This document shows positions 1 to 8,209 of a DNA stretch of 64,000 bases, piece by piece (positions within the stretch are counted from its first letter, which is position 1; each line of letters opens with the position of its first letter). The notes under the pieces were generated by a model, which had not been told where the DNA came from, did not search any database, and saw nothing but the letters and a program-made list of their open reading frames with translations. The stretch covers positions 1,054,001 to 1,118,000 of the forward strand of contig QQUY01000001.1 of the NCBI GenBank assembly GCA_003385635.1, in the 5' to 3' direction. This stretch comes from Acidobacteriota bacterium. Lineage in GTDB: Bacteria; Acidobacteriota; Blastocatellia; Pyrinomonadales; Pyrinomonadaceae. The translations under genes and the position numbers were made by a program.

Positions 1-285
1 GCAATGCTGGCCAGCGGTGTCGGTAATATCGCGAAGTCAAAAAGAATGGAACGGAAGCTGGGCAAGGCAAAAGGACAGAACACCAATGCCTTCACCGATC
101 CCGCGAGCCAGCGATCGATCAGCGAGGGAAATGCGGATTACGTTTCGTCGGGCAACAGCGACCGGTTTGAAACAGGAGACCTTGTGCCGCCCAGCGTCGT
201 CGAGAACACGACCAAGCATCTGAAGCTTGACAAGGAAAGTGAAACGATGACGCTCCCGGATCTCGAAACGTCAAAGAAGTCCTGA
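1..285 (+). CDS. C-terminal part of an unidentified protein (5' truncated by window)
   Basis: The reading frame is open from the first base, so the gene probably starts upstream of the window; an in-frame ATG at 4 is not preceded by a visible ribosome site. The visible 90 or so residues are hydrophilic and probably disordered. Near the end is a P-P-S-V-V-E-N-T-T-K-x-L motif; I recall similar 'PPSVTENTT' C-terminal tails in other Blastocatellia proteins, often after zinc-ribbon segments, but this is memory, not a search. It ends two bases before the stop of the convergent SDR gene. No function can be assigned. Confidence 0.5.
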   Translation, partial: AMLASGVGNIAKSKRMERKLGKAKGQNTNAFTDPASQRSISEGNADYVSSGNSDRFETGDLVPPSVVENTTKHLKLDKESETMTLPDLETSKKS

Positions 286-287
286 AT

Positions 288-1121
288 CTATTTGAACTTT
301 GAGAGCATACCGCCGGACATCCGGTCCATGATCTTGAAGTAGCCCTTCGGAAAAAGCCTGAGTATCATGCTCATCTGGACGGCATCGCTGCCGATGAGGA
401 TTCTCGGGTTTTTTGTTTTTATACCTTTCAGAATAGTCTCTGCAGCTTCAGCAGGAGTCGTTCTTGCAACCTTTTCAAATATCACCGGAGCAATCTCCTT
501 GTCCTCCTGAGGAGCATTCTCTCCCTTGCGAGCCGCTCTAGCGATGTTTGTCCTTACGCCTCCTGGATGCACGCACGAAACGCAAATATCGGTGCCCTCC
601 AGTTCGTGTCTAAGACTCTCGGTAAAGCCTCTAACAGCAAACTTGCTGGCACAGTAGGTTGATTGACCTGGCGGAGCCATCAATCCGAACACGCTCGATA
701 TGTTGACGATGTGGCCGTGGCCCTGTTGTTCAAATAGCGGCAGGAACACCTTTGTTCCATAGACAGTGCCCCAAAAGTTTATGTCCATCAGCCAACGCAT
801 GTCGTCGAAGGAAACCTCATTGGTCCTTCCAACGAGACCGACGCCCGCGTTGTTTACGATGTGAGTCGCCGAACCGAATCGACCGGTCACTGCATCTCGC
901 AATGCCTCGATATCTTCGAGCTTCGCAACATCTGCTTTGAAGGAAATGCAATCGACGCCGCTGGCTTCTACAGCTGCTACGGTATCAGCAAGGCCTTCCT
1001 CGTTTAGGTCGGAAACTGCCACGCCCTTGACCTTTTCCTCCGCAATCCGCGAAGCGAGTGCCTGTCCGATACCAGAACCGGCGCCCGTGATCACGACTAC
1101 ACTTCGATCGGTCAACGACAT
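288..1121 (-). CDS. SDR-family NAD(P)-dependent oxidoreductase
   Basis: This is a 277-residue classical short-chain dehydrogenase, the normal length for the family. The cofactor motif T-G-A-G-S-G-I-G is at residues 12-19, N-N-A-G at 90-93, the catalytic serine at about 142-143 and Y-C-A-S-K at 156-160, so the Ser-Tyr-Lys triad is intact. The acidic residue after beta-2 (S-D-L-N, about 37-40) favours NAD(H), which is inference. The C-terminus carries a basic and hydrophobic stretch resembling SDRs that act on lipophilic substrates. The substrate is unknown. It begins nine bases after the upstream beta-propeller gene, so the two are probably cotranscribed. Confidence 0.9.
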   Translation of the reverse strand: MSLTDRSVVVITGAGSGIGQALASRIAEEKVKGVAVSDLNEEGLADTVAAVEASGVDCISFKADVAKLEDIEALRDAVTGRFGSATHIVNNAGVGLVGRTNEVSFDDMRWLMDINFWGTVYGTKVFLPLFEQQGHGHIVNISSVFGLMAPPGQSTYCASKFAVRGFTESLRHELEGTDICVSCVHPGGVRTNIARAARKGENAPQEDKEIAPVIFEKVARTTPAEAAETILKGIKTKNPRILIGSDAVQMSMILRLFPKGYFKIMDRMSGGMLSKFK

Positions 1122-1130
1122 AACTGAGCC

Positions 1131-3287
1131 TTACTTACTAACGAGTGCGCGAGCAGTTCCCGAGTTTCCAACTGCGTCGAAAACACGTAACGCTATGGCA
1201 AATTCACCGGTTCCAGCGATCTCGGACGTAACGGTAAATGTCTCGGACCGGCTGTCCGGAATACCGTCGTCAGCATACACGGTACGCCATTTTCCGCCGT
1301 TTACACTGAATTCCGCCCGGGAAATGTAGCTCGAGCTTTCACTGGCACTGAACTTTACCGTGACGGTATTTCCGTTAACCGTCGGCGACCCGCTTACGCT
1401 GACGGATGGCGGCGAATTGTCGATGTCGAAAGGCTCGCTTTCAAGTTCTCCGGTCAGGGCCTTTGAAGCGGGGTTTGAAGGAGCGTCGCTAGCGATGATC
1501 CGGAATACGTACCTGCCGTCCGCAAACGCAAGGCCGTCAACAGTGTAGAAAGCGTCCTCGATCCCGCTTTTCAGCAATTTGAACTCATCGTCACCGACTT
1601 CCTTAAAGTAAACCGAGTAAACAAGCGAGTCGCCATTCCTGTCCTCGGCTTTCCAGGTCAGCGATTTGGCACCCATCTGGAATAGCTTTCTAGGAGCAGT
1701 CGGAGGAATGATAATTCCGAAATCCACAGGGTCCATCCCGGAGGTCTCGATGTTTGGATCAACGGGTGGTTTAGGATTCGGCGCGAGGCCGACATTGGCG
1801 GGGAGAACTTCGACCGAAAGTATCTCGGGAGCGATGTTGGTCGGAAGATAAGAGATGTGAACTTCCGAAACACTTGGGACAGCTGCTCCTGCGACAAGAA
1901 TCGCCCGCCATTGCAGAAACGCCGCAGCCGGGCTTGTTACAGTTGAACCTGTAGAGGCCGAGTAGGCTGCGCTCCATTCGCTCCAGGTTTCGTCAGGGGT
2001 CTCGGTGTTTCCGCTTCTGGTCTGGATTTGAACATTGCCCTCGCCCCTCCACCATATCCTTCCCCATGCCGCATTTCCTCCGGCTCCAAGTACTGGTGAT
2101 TCGTATCTTGATTCGGCATCCGTGTCACCGCCGATCCTGAAGAGTTTTCCCTGGCTGCTTGTAGAAGCAAATAGCCTGTTGCCTGATACGTCGATCGCAG
2201 AGACCTGACCCTCCCCGGTTTGAAGCGCGAGAGATTCCTCACCGCTGTTCCTTACGCTGAAGATCCTTCCCTTGTCGGATGTGCCGACCATCACACCGTT
2301 CCCGGTCTGATGGGCATATAGAGCGAAGGCGCTTACAGATTCGGATTTCCAGATTACGTCCGCCTGTCCTGACGGAAGAATTCGGTACACGACAGACTTC
2401 GCTCCCGAGAGATCGTATTTACTCTTCTGTACCGGAGGCGGAGTTGGAGTAGCCGATTTCTTGGCAGGCGCGGAAATGGTCTTCGTAGCCGGCTTTTCAG
2501 TTTCAGTACTCGAATCTGATGTCGAAACGGATTCGCCCAGTGCAAGAGCGTAAACAGATCCATTCACGCCGACCGCGATCTCGTGGATCTCTCTCAGAGG
2601 CGAATCGAGCAAGGCAAAGACCTTGCGGTCCTGCCCGATCCTCAGCACAAATCCGCCCGGATCAGTACCCGCGTAAACATTGCCCGAGGAGTCTGCGTCA
2701 AGAGAAATGATATGCGTTTCCGAAGAGTCGAACACGAGTGCCTCCGCGGCTGAAGCGTTCGCTCCGGAAACCCTGTAGATCCTGCCATTCTCTCCGGTGC
2801 CTACAAACAGTGAGCCGTCAGATCCCACCGCAAGCGACCATATGTATTTTTCGCCCGGCTCAAAATAGACGGAGGCGTTTCCCGATGAATCGAGCCGATA
2901 GACCTTTCCGTCCGGCGATGTAGCGGCAAAAACTTCGCCGTTCCTGCCGATTGCCACGGCGGAGACATTTACTTCGTCCAGATCCGCGATCATTTCCGAT
3001 GAACCGTTCTGCGAGACCCTGAAGACTTTCCCGTCGGGCCCGGTGCCCATATAGACATTTCCGGTTCGGTCGATAGCTGTCGACCAAACGTAAGGTTGCC
3101 CAACACTCGCGAGCTCTTCAAAACCGGGCGACGGGCGGATAGTCCCGTCGTCACCAATCGATACGTGAAATGCCTCGCCCTTCAAGACGTCGGCTTTTGA
3201 ATTCGTGGTCCAGATCGCCGGCTCGGAGGCAAATGAAGGCAGGTTGAAACTCAACACGAACGTGAACAGGAAAATGAGGTTCTTCAT
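1131..3287 (-). CDS. Secreted beta-propeller protein with C-terminal Ig-like region
   Basis: This 718-residue protein has a clear signal peptide. I chose the methionine at 3287, which places the hydrophobic segment M-K-N-L-I-F-L-F at the N-terminus; a start 19 codons earlier would add a non-signal extension. At least six blade-like repeats of the form G-x-V-Y-x-G-T-x-x-x-G-x-V-x-R-I occupy roughly residues 50-400, interrupted by a Thr/Pro/Lys-rich linker near 260-290. The last third looks like fibronectin or Ig-like beta-sandwich repeats. Such proteins usually bind ligands at the cell surface or periplasm. No catalytic motif is visible. It probably forms an operon with the SDR gene. Confidence 0.75.
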   Translation of the reverse strand: MKNLIFLFTFVLSFNLPSFASEPAIWTTNSKADVLKGEAFHVSIGDDGTIRPSPGFEELASVGQPYVWSTAIDRTGNVYMGTGPDGKVFRVSQNGSSEMIADLDEVNVSAVAIGRNGEVFAATSPDGKVYRLDSSGNASVYFEPGEKYIWSLAVGSDGSLFVGTGENGRIYRVSGANASAAEALVFDSSETHIISLDADSSGNVYAGTDPGGFVLRIGQDRKVFALLDSPLREIHEIAVGVNGSVYALALGESVSTSDSSTETEKPATKTISAPAKKSATPTPPPVQKSKYDLSGAKSVVYRILPSGQADVIWKSESVSAFALYAHQTGNGVMVGTSDKGRIFSVRNSGEESLALQTGEGQVSAIDVSGNRLFASTSSQGKLFRIGGDTDAESRYESPVLGAGGNAAWGRIWWRGEGNVQIQTRSGNTETPDETWSEWSAAYSASTGSTVTSPAAAFLQWRAILVAGAAVPSVSEVHISYLPTNIAPEILSVEVLPANVGLAPNPKPPVDPNIETSGMDPVDFGIIIPPTAPRKLFQMGAKSLTWKAEDRNGDSLVYSVYFKEVGDDEFKLLKSGIEDAFYTVDGLAFADGRYVFRIIASDAPSNPASKALTGELESEPFDIDNSPPSVSVSGSPTVNGNTVTVKFSASESSSYISRAEFSVNGGKWRTVYADDGIPDSRSETFTVTSEIAGTGEFAIALRVFDAVGNSGTARALVSK

Positions 3288-3333
3288 ACAAATTGCAGTA
3301 AGAATGCTGTAAATCCTTTCTGTGAAACAGGAT

Positions 3334-3386
3334 AAAAAATACACGAAAACACGGCAAAGCTCTAGGAACGAGCATCGCCGTGTTTT
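3334..3386 (-). terminator. Rho-independent terminator after ndh
   Basis: On the minus strand, ten-base arms A-A-A-A-C-A-C-G-G-C and its complement (3377-3386 and 3346-3355) enclose a 21-base loop and are followed by a T-rich tract ending near 3334. It lies just after the ndh stop codon, so ndh is probably monocistronic. Confidence 0.8.
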
Positions 3387-3402
3387 CTATGATTCCGCGG
3401 TA

Positions 3403-4743
3403 TCAGGCCGATTTTATGCTTTCTTTCTCTGTTTCCAGAACATGGGCGGGTCTTGCGGTCAGAAACTCGAGCGCTTCTGAAAGCTCTTCAGCATCGCCGG
3501 TTATAAGCCTTGCCGTCCTCTCCCGTGTGAAATAAGCCCATATCCACTCGGAAAGAACGAATATGCGGTTCCGAAATCCGATCAGGAGAATTATGTGAAG
3601 CATCAGCCAGGCTATCCAGGCAAGGAATCCGGTCATCTTGAATCTGCCGGCCTCGACGATCGCCTTGTTTCTTCCGATCGTCGCCATCGACCCCTTGTCC
3701 TTATAATTGAAGGCCTTTCGGGTGCCGCCGTTCAGATCAGAAAGTATGTTCGCCGCCGCATTCTGCGCCATTTGAATGGCGGCAGGAGCGACGCCCGGCA
3801 CGAGCGATCCGTCTTCGTTCTCTACGCGAGCCATGTCGCCGATCACGAATATGTTTCGGTCAGCAGAAACAGTTAGATCGTCATTTACGACGACGCGCCC
3901 GGCCTTGTCCGTTTCCGCGCCAAGCAAGCTTCCGAGAGGAGACGCCGCAACACCGGTCGCCCAGAGGACGACCGTTGCGTCTATCCATTCGTCGCCGACC
4001 CTCACCTCTCCTGGGGCGATCTCGGTCACGAAGCTGTTGAGTCTGACCTCGACTCCCAGACTTTCAAGGTCCTTCTTCGCCTGTTCGGAGAGACCTCTCG
4101 AATAAGAACCTAACACTCGGTCTGCACCTTCAAGGAGCAACACCTTTGCTTCCTTGGTATCTATCGCCTTAAAGTCCTTTGCTAACGCCCTTCGGGCGAT
4201 GCCTGCAATTGCGCCCGCGAGTTCCACTCCGGTCGCTCCTGCTCCGACAACAACAAAGTTCAATGGGTCGTGGCTTCCTTTCTGGATTGCGTCGCGTTCC
4301 GCGAGTTCGAATGCGAGAAGCACCCTTCGTCTTATTTCAAGCGCGTCTTCGATAGTCTTTAATCCAGGTGCGTCGTCTTCCCATTCGTCGTGACCAAAAT
4401 ATGCGTGACGAGCTCCCGCGGCAATGATCAGGTAGTCATACGCGATGTCATCGTCCTCTTTTAGCTTTACCTTCCTGTTCTTTAGATCGAAGCCTACAAC
4501 TTCTCCGAGAAGGACCTCTATATTGTCTGCGCGACGGAGTATCCTTCGGATCGGGGAAGCGATCTGTCCGGGAGACAGAACGGCAGTTGCGACCTGATAA
4601 AGAAGCGGTTGAAAGGTATGGTGATTTTTGCGGTCGACGATCGTTACGTCGACAGGCCTGTTCTTAAGCCGCTTCGCTGCCTCGAGCCCGCCAAACCCGC
4701 CACCGATTATCACCACCTTTGGTCTTGAATCGCTGTTGTTCAT
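3403..4743 (-). CDS. ndh: Type II NADH:quinone oxidoreductase (NDH-2)
   Basis: This 446-residue FAD-dependent dehydrogenase would pass electrons from NADH to the quinone pool without pumping protons. The FAD-binding G-G-G-F-G-G motif is at residues 14-19 and the NADH-binding G-A-G-A-T-G motif at 167-172. The F-Q-P-L-L-Y-Q-V-A-T motif near residues 44-53 is typical of NDH-2. A second G-D motif (V-I-G-D-M-A) lies near 305. Two hydrophobic or amphipathic segments near residues 365-400 probably anchor it to the inner membrane. A GGAGGG ribosome site precedes the ATG. The gene stands alone, with a terminator behind it and a CRP-like site in front. Confidence 0.93.
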   Translation of the reverse strand: MNNSDSRPKVVIIGGGFGGLEAAKRLKNRPVDVTIVDRKNHHTFQPLLYQVATAVLSPGQIASPIRRILRRADNIEVLLGEVVGFDLKNRKVKLKEDDDIAYDYLIIAAGARHAYFGHDEWEDDAPGLKTIEDALEIRRRVLLAFELAERDAIQKGSHDPLNFVVVGAGATGVELAGAIAGIARRALAKDFKAIDTKEAKVLLLEGADRVLGSYSRGLSEQAKKDLESLGVEVRLNSFVTEIAPGEVRVGDEWIDATVVLWATGVAASPLGSLLGAETDKAGRVVVNDDLTVSADRNIFVIGDMARVENEDGSLVPGVAPAAIQMAQNAAANILSDLNGGTRKAFNYKDKGSMATIGRNKAIVEAGRFKMTGFLAWIAWLMLHIILLIGFRNRIFVLSEWIWAYFTRERTARLITGDAEELSEALEFLTARPAHVLETEKESIKSA

Positions 4744-4760
4744 CTTTTTCCGCCCTCCAC

Positions 4761-4795
4761 ACTATACAACGATACATTGTGTGAATAGTTTCACA
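4761..4795 (-). promoter_or_regulatory. ndh promoter -10 with CRP/FNR-family operator
   Basis: Positions 4780-4795 read TGTGA-N6-TCACA, an exact match to the CRP-family consensus. A TATAGT hexamer (minus strand, 4761-4766) lies 13 bases closer to ndh, and no good -35 hexamer exists at the expected place; the palindrome sits there instead. The predicted start site is about 11 bases before the ATG. The site would centre near -33 relative to that start, which fits repression better than classical class II activation. Binding is inferred. Confidence 0.55.
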
Positions 4796-4799
4796 AGCC

Positions 4800-5290
4800 G
4801 GATCAGTCAGTTGAGTCGGTTGGGTCTATTCAGTCTCTTGAGTCAGTCGGGTCGATTCGCTTGTTCGATCGCTCGGCTCATTCTTGTGCCCCGAAGGGGC
4901 CACGGAAGTTAGCCCGGTGCAAGCCGCAGGCGCAGCCCCGGGTTAGGGTCATGACAAGAATTTTAAGCCGCAGAGCGGCGGAGAATAGTCGACTCAGACT
5001 CTCGGGTGTATTGAATAGGTCGGGTAATGAGCCTGCGAAGCAGGCGTCATGTTTCTAGCCGCGTGTAAGCCGCAGGCGCTGCGTGAGGGACGGTCAGGAA
5101 CGAGATGCCGAGCGGCTTTAGCCGCGCCTGTAAAAAGTCTGTTAAGTCGATAGAGTCGATTGAATCTGGCGTAACGTGGCGACGGCTCGCTTTTAGCCGC
5201 GGGTACGTCCTTAGGGTGCCCCTTACTATTAGGACGCCCTCTTCGAAGTGACTCTCGGCTGTCGTTTTCAAGTATGTGCGAAAAAAAATC
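4800..5290. repeat. Degenerate word-repeat intergenic region
   Basis: No gene is recognisable in this stretch. It is built from recurring words: an AGTCGGGTCGATT-like word, repeated with variation around 4800-4870 and again near 5138-5165, and a TTAGCCGC(AG)GGCGC-like word near 4909-4940, 4960-4985, 5056-5080, 5112-5130 and 5189-5205. The short ORFs here are unsupported. Confidence 0.6.
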
Positions 5291-5304
5291 AGACTACTTT
5301 TGTA

Positions 5305-6396
5305 CTAGAGTACAACTCCGATCTCTATCACTTTGCCATCCTTGAAGCGGATTTGCGTATAGTCTGCACAGTTGAATGGGCGGTCCAGGCCGTAATCCCA
5401 AATCTCGAGCGCTCCTCGCTTGTGATATTGGGATGGGATACCGAGTTCGCGCAAGACGTCCAGTTGAGTCTGAAGATCTTTGCATGACGCGGAAGAAGCG
5501 ACTTCCGTATCTCTTTTCGTAAAGAAAATGCTGAATAAGGAGTCAAACGTTTCCTTGTCAGGGCTCGCAAGGATCAGGTAGGCCTTCTCGTCAGGATCCG
5601 ATGATGCAACAACAACCCGACTCCAGCCCTTCTTTTCTTGGTCGATTGTCACCGTGACCTCTGAATACCGTTCAATTCCAGCCCCGTATATGCAAGCGTC
5701 GGAACTTGGGACGAGGCCCGCTGGGCCCACGCGATATGCACATTCACTGGCGAAAGGGATCTCCAGCTTGAGAAAATAGCGGTTTGATTCAGAGTCGAAT
5801 TCTGACAGTGACACCTTCGAATAGTAGTCGAGCTTTTCTCTCAAGTCTCTCCCTATCGATTCCGAACAGTCTTGTACTGGCTTTCCGTGACTGATCACGA
5901 TTTCTGAGGCTCCGTTCTTTGAAGTCGCTAAGTACTGTTCAAGCTGAAACGGAAGCGTCAGGTCGACGCCTTTTTCGCGAATGAACCGGATCTGGGGATT
6001 TGCGTCCAGTTCCTCTTTGTCCTCCGCAGTCGCGCACTGAGTCCGGCGGGTAAAGGGAAGTCCGTCGAGCTTCGCCGGTGCCAGGTCGCTGTAGTCGAGC
6101 CCTCCCGAGCCGTCTGTGTGCTTTTCAGCGTGGATGAGAATTAGCTCGTCAGCGCGTGAGAACACGGCGATCGAGATGTTGAATCCGACTTCGTTGTAGA
6201 CAGCCTTATGATTAAGGATCCCCAGAAATCTGAAGGATTCAGAGATGTAGATTCGGTACTTCGCGTCGTGCGTCGTTCGCACCACACTTCCTGATACATC
6301 CAGGTAATCGAATTCGGACTTCTTAGCGGATGGATCCTGAGCGACCACGGAAAGAGATAGAAGACAAGTAAACAGGATCGTCCCAACCGTTCGCAT
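5305..6396 (-). CDS. Secreted protein of unknown function
   Basis: This 363-residue protein has an N-terminal signal peptide (M-R-T-V-G-T-I-L-F-T-C-L-L-S-L-S-V-V-A-Q), which selects the start at 6396; longer versions run into the upstream gene. The mature part is soluble-looking, mixed alpha/beta, and has no motif I recognise. It starts four bases after the stop of the ThiF-family gene, so it is probably the last gene of the tspO-aroDE-zinc ribbon-ThiF operon. It could be a periplasmic or outer-membrane-associated protein. Function unknown. Confidence 0.7.
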   Translation of the reverse strand: MRTVGTILFTCLLSLSVVAQDPSAKKSEFDYLDVSGSVVRTTHDAKYRIYISESFRFLGILNHKAVYNEVGFNISIAVFSRADELILIHAEKHTDGSGGLDYSDLAPAKLDGLPFTRRTQCATAEDKEELDANPQIRFIREKGVDLTLPFQLEQYLATSKNGASEIVISHGKPVQDCSESIGRDLREKLDYYSKVSLSEFDSESNRYFLKLEIPFASECAYRVGPAGLVPSSDACIYGAGIERYSEVTVTIDQEKKGWSRVVVASSDPDEKAYLILASPDKETFDSLFSIFFTKRDTEVASSASCKDLQTQLDVLRELGIPSQYHKRGALEIWDYGLDRPFNCADYTQIRFKDGKVIEIGVVL

Positions 6397-6400
6397 AAAC

Positions 6401-7423
6401 TCAATTCCCGACATACTTCGAATAAATCGCACGAGCCTCAGATACATCATCTGTCCCCTGGATGATAGCCCGCGCGTCCTTGAAGAGCGTGACCGATTTA
6501 CCATCGACACCGAACCGCACCAGATAGTCGTTCTTCTCGACCTCAAGGCTCTTGCCGAGCGATTCGGCCAGTTTGTCGAAGTCGAGGACCGTTCCGGCGG
6601 CGGGCATTATCTGGACCGCGTTCCTACCGCAGAGCGATGTTAACGTTTCCTGATTCTCTTCCGAAAGAAACTCGAACTTGCGCTTGCCGCAGCACACGCA
6701 GTCCGGGTCCGGGTCCTTCATTTTTATCTTCCGCCAGTCCCCGCGCCATATGTCGATCTGAAGCAGAGATCCGTGAAGAAGATCGGTCTGCCCGGTCAGA
6801 ATCTTTATCGCTTCCGTAACCTGGACCGAAGAAACGCTTGCGATTATCGGCTGAATTACTCCAGCCGTATCGCACGTAGGAGCGGATCCCGCGGGCGGCA
6901 TCTCACCAAATATGCAGCGAAGACAAGGAGTCTCACCCGGACGGATCGTCATCGATGTTCCGTAAGAAGAAACTGCCGCGCCGTAAATCCAGGGCTTCTC
7001 GTGTTTTACGCAGGCGTCGTTTGTGAGATAACGGACTTGAAAATTGTCCGACCCGTCGACAACCAGATCAACATCCGAGATCAATTCCTCGATATTCGAG
7101 AAGTTGACATCCGCGACGATCGGCTCCACGTCGATCCCGGAATTCACTTTCGTAAGGCGATTTGCCGCGGCAACCGCTTTCGGCATTCGGGCTTCTGCGT
7201 CAGATTCTGTGAACAGTGTTTGCCGTTGAAGATTTGAGAACTCGACAAAATCGCGGTCGACGATCTTCAGAGATCCGACGCCTGCCCGCGAAAGCATCTC
7301 GGAATGTGATGCGCCGAGCGCACCGCAGCCAAGAACGAGAACCCGAGACTCCAGAAGCCTCCGCTGTCCGTCTTTGCCGATACCTTCAAAAAGGATCTGC
7401 CTGCTGTATCGATCTGAGTTCAT
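6401..7423 (-). CDS. ThiF/MoeB/HesA-family adenylyltransferase
   Basis: This 340-residue E1-like enzyme would adenylate the C-terminal Gly-Gly of a small sulfur-carrier protein such as ThiS or MoaD. The ATP-binding G-C-G-A-L-G motif is at residues 32-37, followed by the D-R-D-x-V-E-x-S-N-L-Q-R-Q region (about 56-68) that contacts ATP. Two Cys pairs, C-L-R-C (about 170) and C-V-C-C (about 243), form the usual structural zinc site. About 75 residues follow the zinc site, in the position where MoeB-like proteins often carry a sulfur-carrier-like or rhodanese extension; here no rhodanese cysteine motif is obvious. Thiamine or molybdopterin function cannot be decided from context. Confidence 0.85.
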   Translation of the reverse strand: MNSDRYSRQILFEGIGKDGQRRLLESRVLVLGCGALGASHSEMLSRAGVGSLKIVDRDFVEFSNLQRQTLFTESDAEARMPKAVAAANRLTKVNSGIDVEPIVADVNFSNIEELISDVDLVVDGSDNFQVRYLTNDACVKHEKPWIYGAAVSSYGTSMTIRPGETPCLRCIFGEMPPAGSAPTCDTAGVIQPIIASVSSVQVTEAIKILTGQTDLLHGSLLQIDIWRGDWRKIKMKDPDPDCVCCGKRKFEFLSEENQETLTSLCGRNAVQIMPAAGTVLDFDKLAESLGKSLEVEKNDYLVRFGVDGKSVTLFKDARAIIQGTDDVSEARAIYSKYVGN

Positions 7424-7476
7424 CGAGAACTCAGATTACCACACGGCATTGTTACGGAGGAGGTTTCGAGGGATCA

Positions 7477-8196
7477 TCAGTCGAGGATGAAATCTATGAA
7501 GTTTCGGATCGCGCTGATCGATCCCGTTCCTTTGTATGCGGCGGTCGAGGGGTTCCGCATCCGGTCGAGCGTCGCCTTGAATTGTTCCTGCTTCAGGCGC
7601 TCTCTTTGTTCGGCGATATTTATCTTGTCTTTCTCCCGAGCATGATCCAGACCGCCTTTTTGGATGAAGCTGATGATGCTCGGAAGCTCTTGTGCGTCGA
7701 ACCACACCCCGTGTTGTTTGCAGGAATCTATTACCACCCCGGAGATCCTTGCGAAATTGCTCCGATTCATGAGCACCCCGCAAGCAGGGCAGGGAACATA
7801 TCGCACCTGGTGCTCGTGTCGCGGATCGCCCAATTCTCCAAGTCTCTTGATCACCGCTGCTTGTCCTTCCTTTTCGGAACATACCGTTTCAAACGTGTCT
7901 ACATCGCACCAGACACCCGCACAGCGTTCGCATTCGTGAAGGGATACAGCTCCGACATCAAGACGGACAAGTGTCGAACTGCACCTGGGACAATCTCCGA
8001 GAGGCTTTCCGCTCTGACTTTCCGGAACAACAGCTTTGCTTCCGCAGAGGGGGCAATAATTGGAGCCTTCGAAGATCGTCTCGAAGCAGTTGCCGCATGA
8101 CATCGTTTTCAAGCGGCTTCGGCAGTGTGCGCAGCTGGTCGAATTGTCCACGACTGAAGCTCCGCAGTTCGGGCAGTTCAGTGCTTTGATATCCAT
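7477..8196 (-). CDS. Multi zinc-ribbon protein (zf-TFIIB-like)
   Basis: This 239-residue protein is rich in CxxC pairs: C-P-N-C and C-A-H-C near residues 8-26, C-G-N-C and C-P-L-C near 34-51, then two longer zf-TFIIB-type units (C-P-R-C...C-E-R-C-A-G-V-W and C-P-A-C...C-K-Q-H-G-V-W-F-D) up to about residue 170. The C-terminal 65 residues are helical and charged, with no membrane segment. Such proteins are usually annotated as hypothetical; nucleic acid or protein binding is possible. It lies 13 bases after aroDE and 53 bases before the ThiF-family gene in the same orientation. Confidence 0.8.
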   Translation of the reverse strand: MDIKALNCPNCGASVVDNSTSCAHCRSRLKTMSCGNCFETIFEGSNYCPLCGSKAVVPESQSGKPLGDCPRCSSTLVRLDVGAVSLHECERCAGVWCDVDTFETVCSEKEGQAAVIKRLGELGDPRHEHQVRYVPCPACGVLMNRSNFARISGVVIDSCKQHGVWFDAQELPSIISFIQKGGLDHAREKDKINIAEQRERLKQEQFKATLDRMRNPSTAAYKGTGSISAIRNFIDFILD

Positions 8197-8209
8197 TTAA
8201 ATATTGAAT

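Noticed and set aside
7216-8100. Plus-strand ORF of 294 codons
   Set aside because: It is antisense to the ThiF-family and zinc-ribbon genes, which carry clear motifs.
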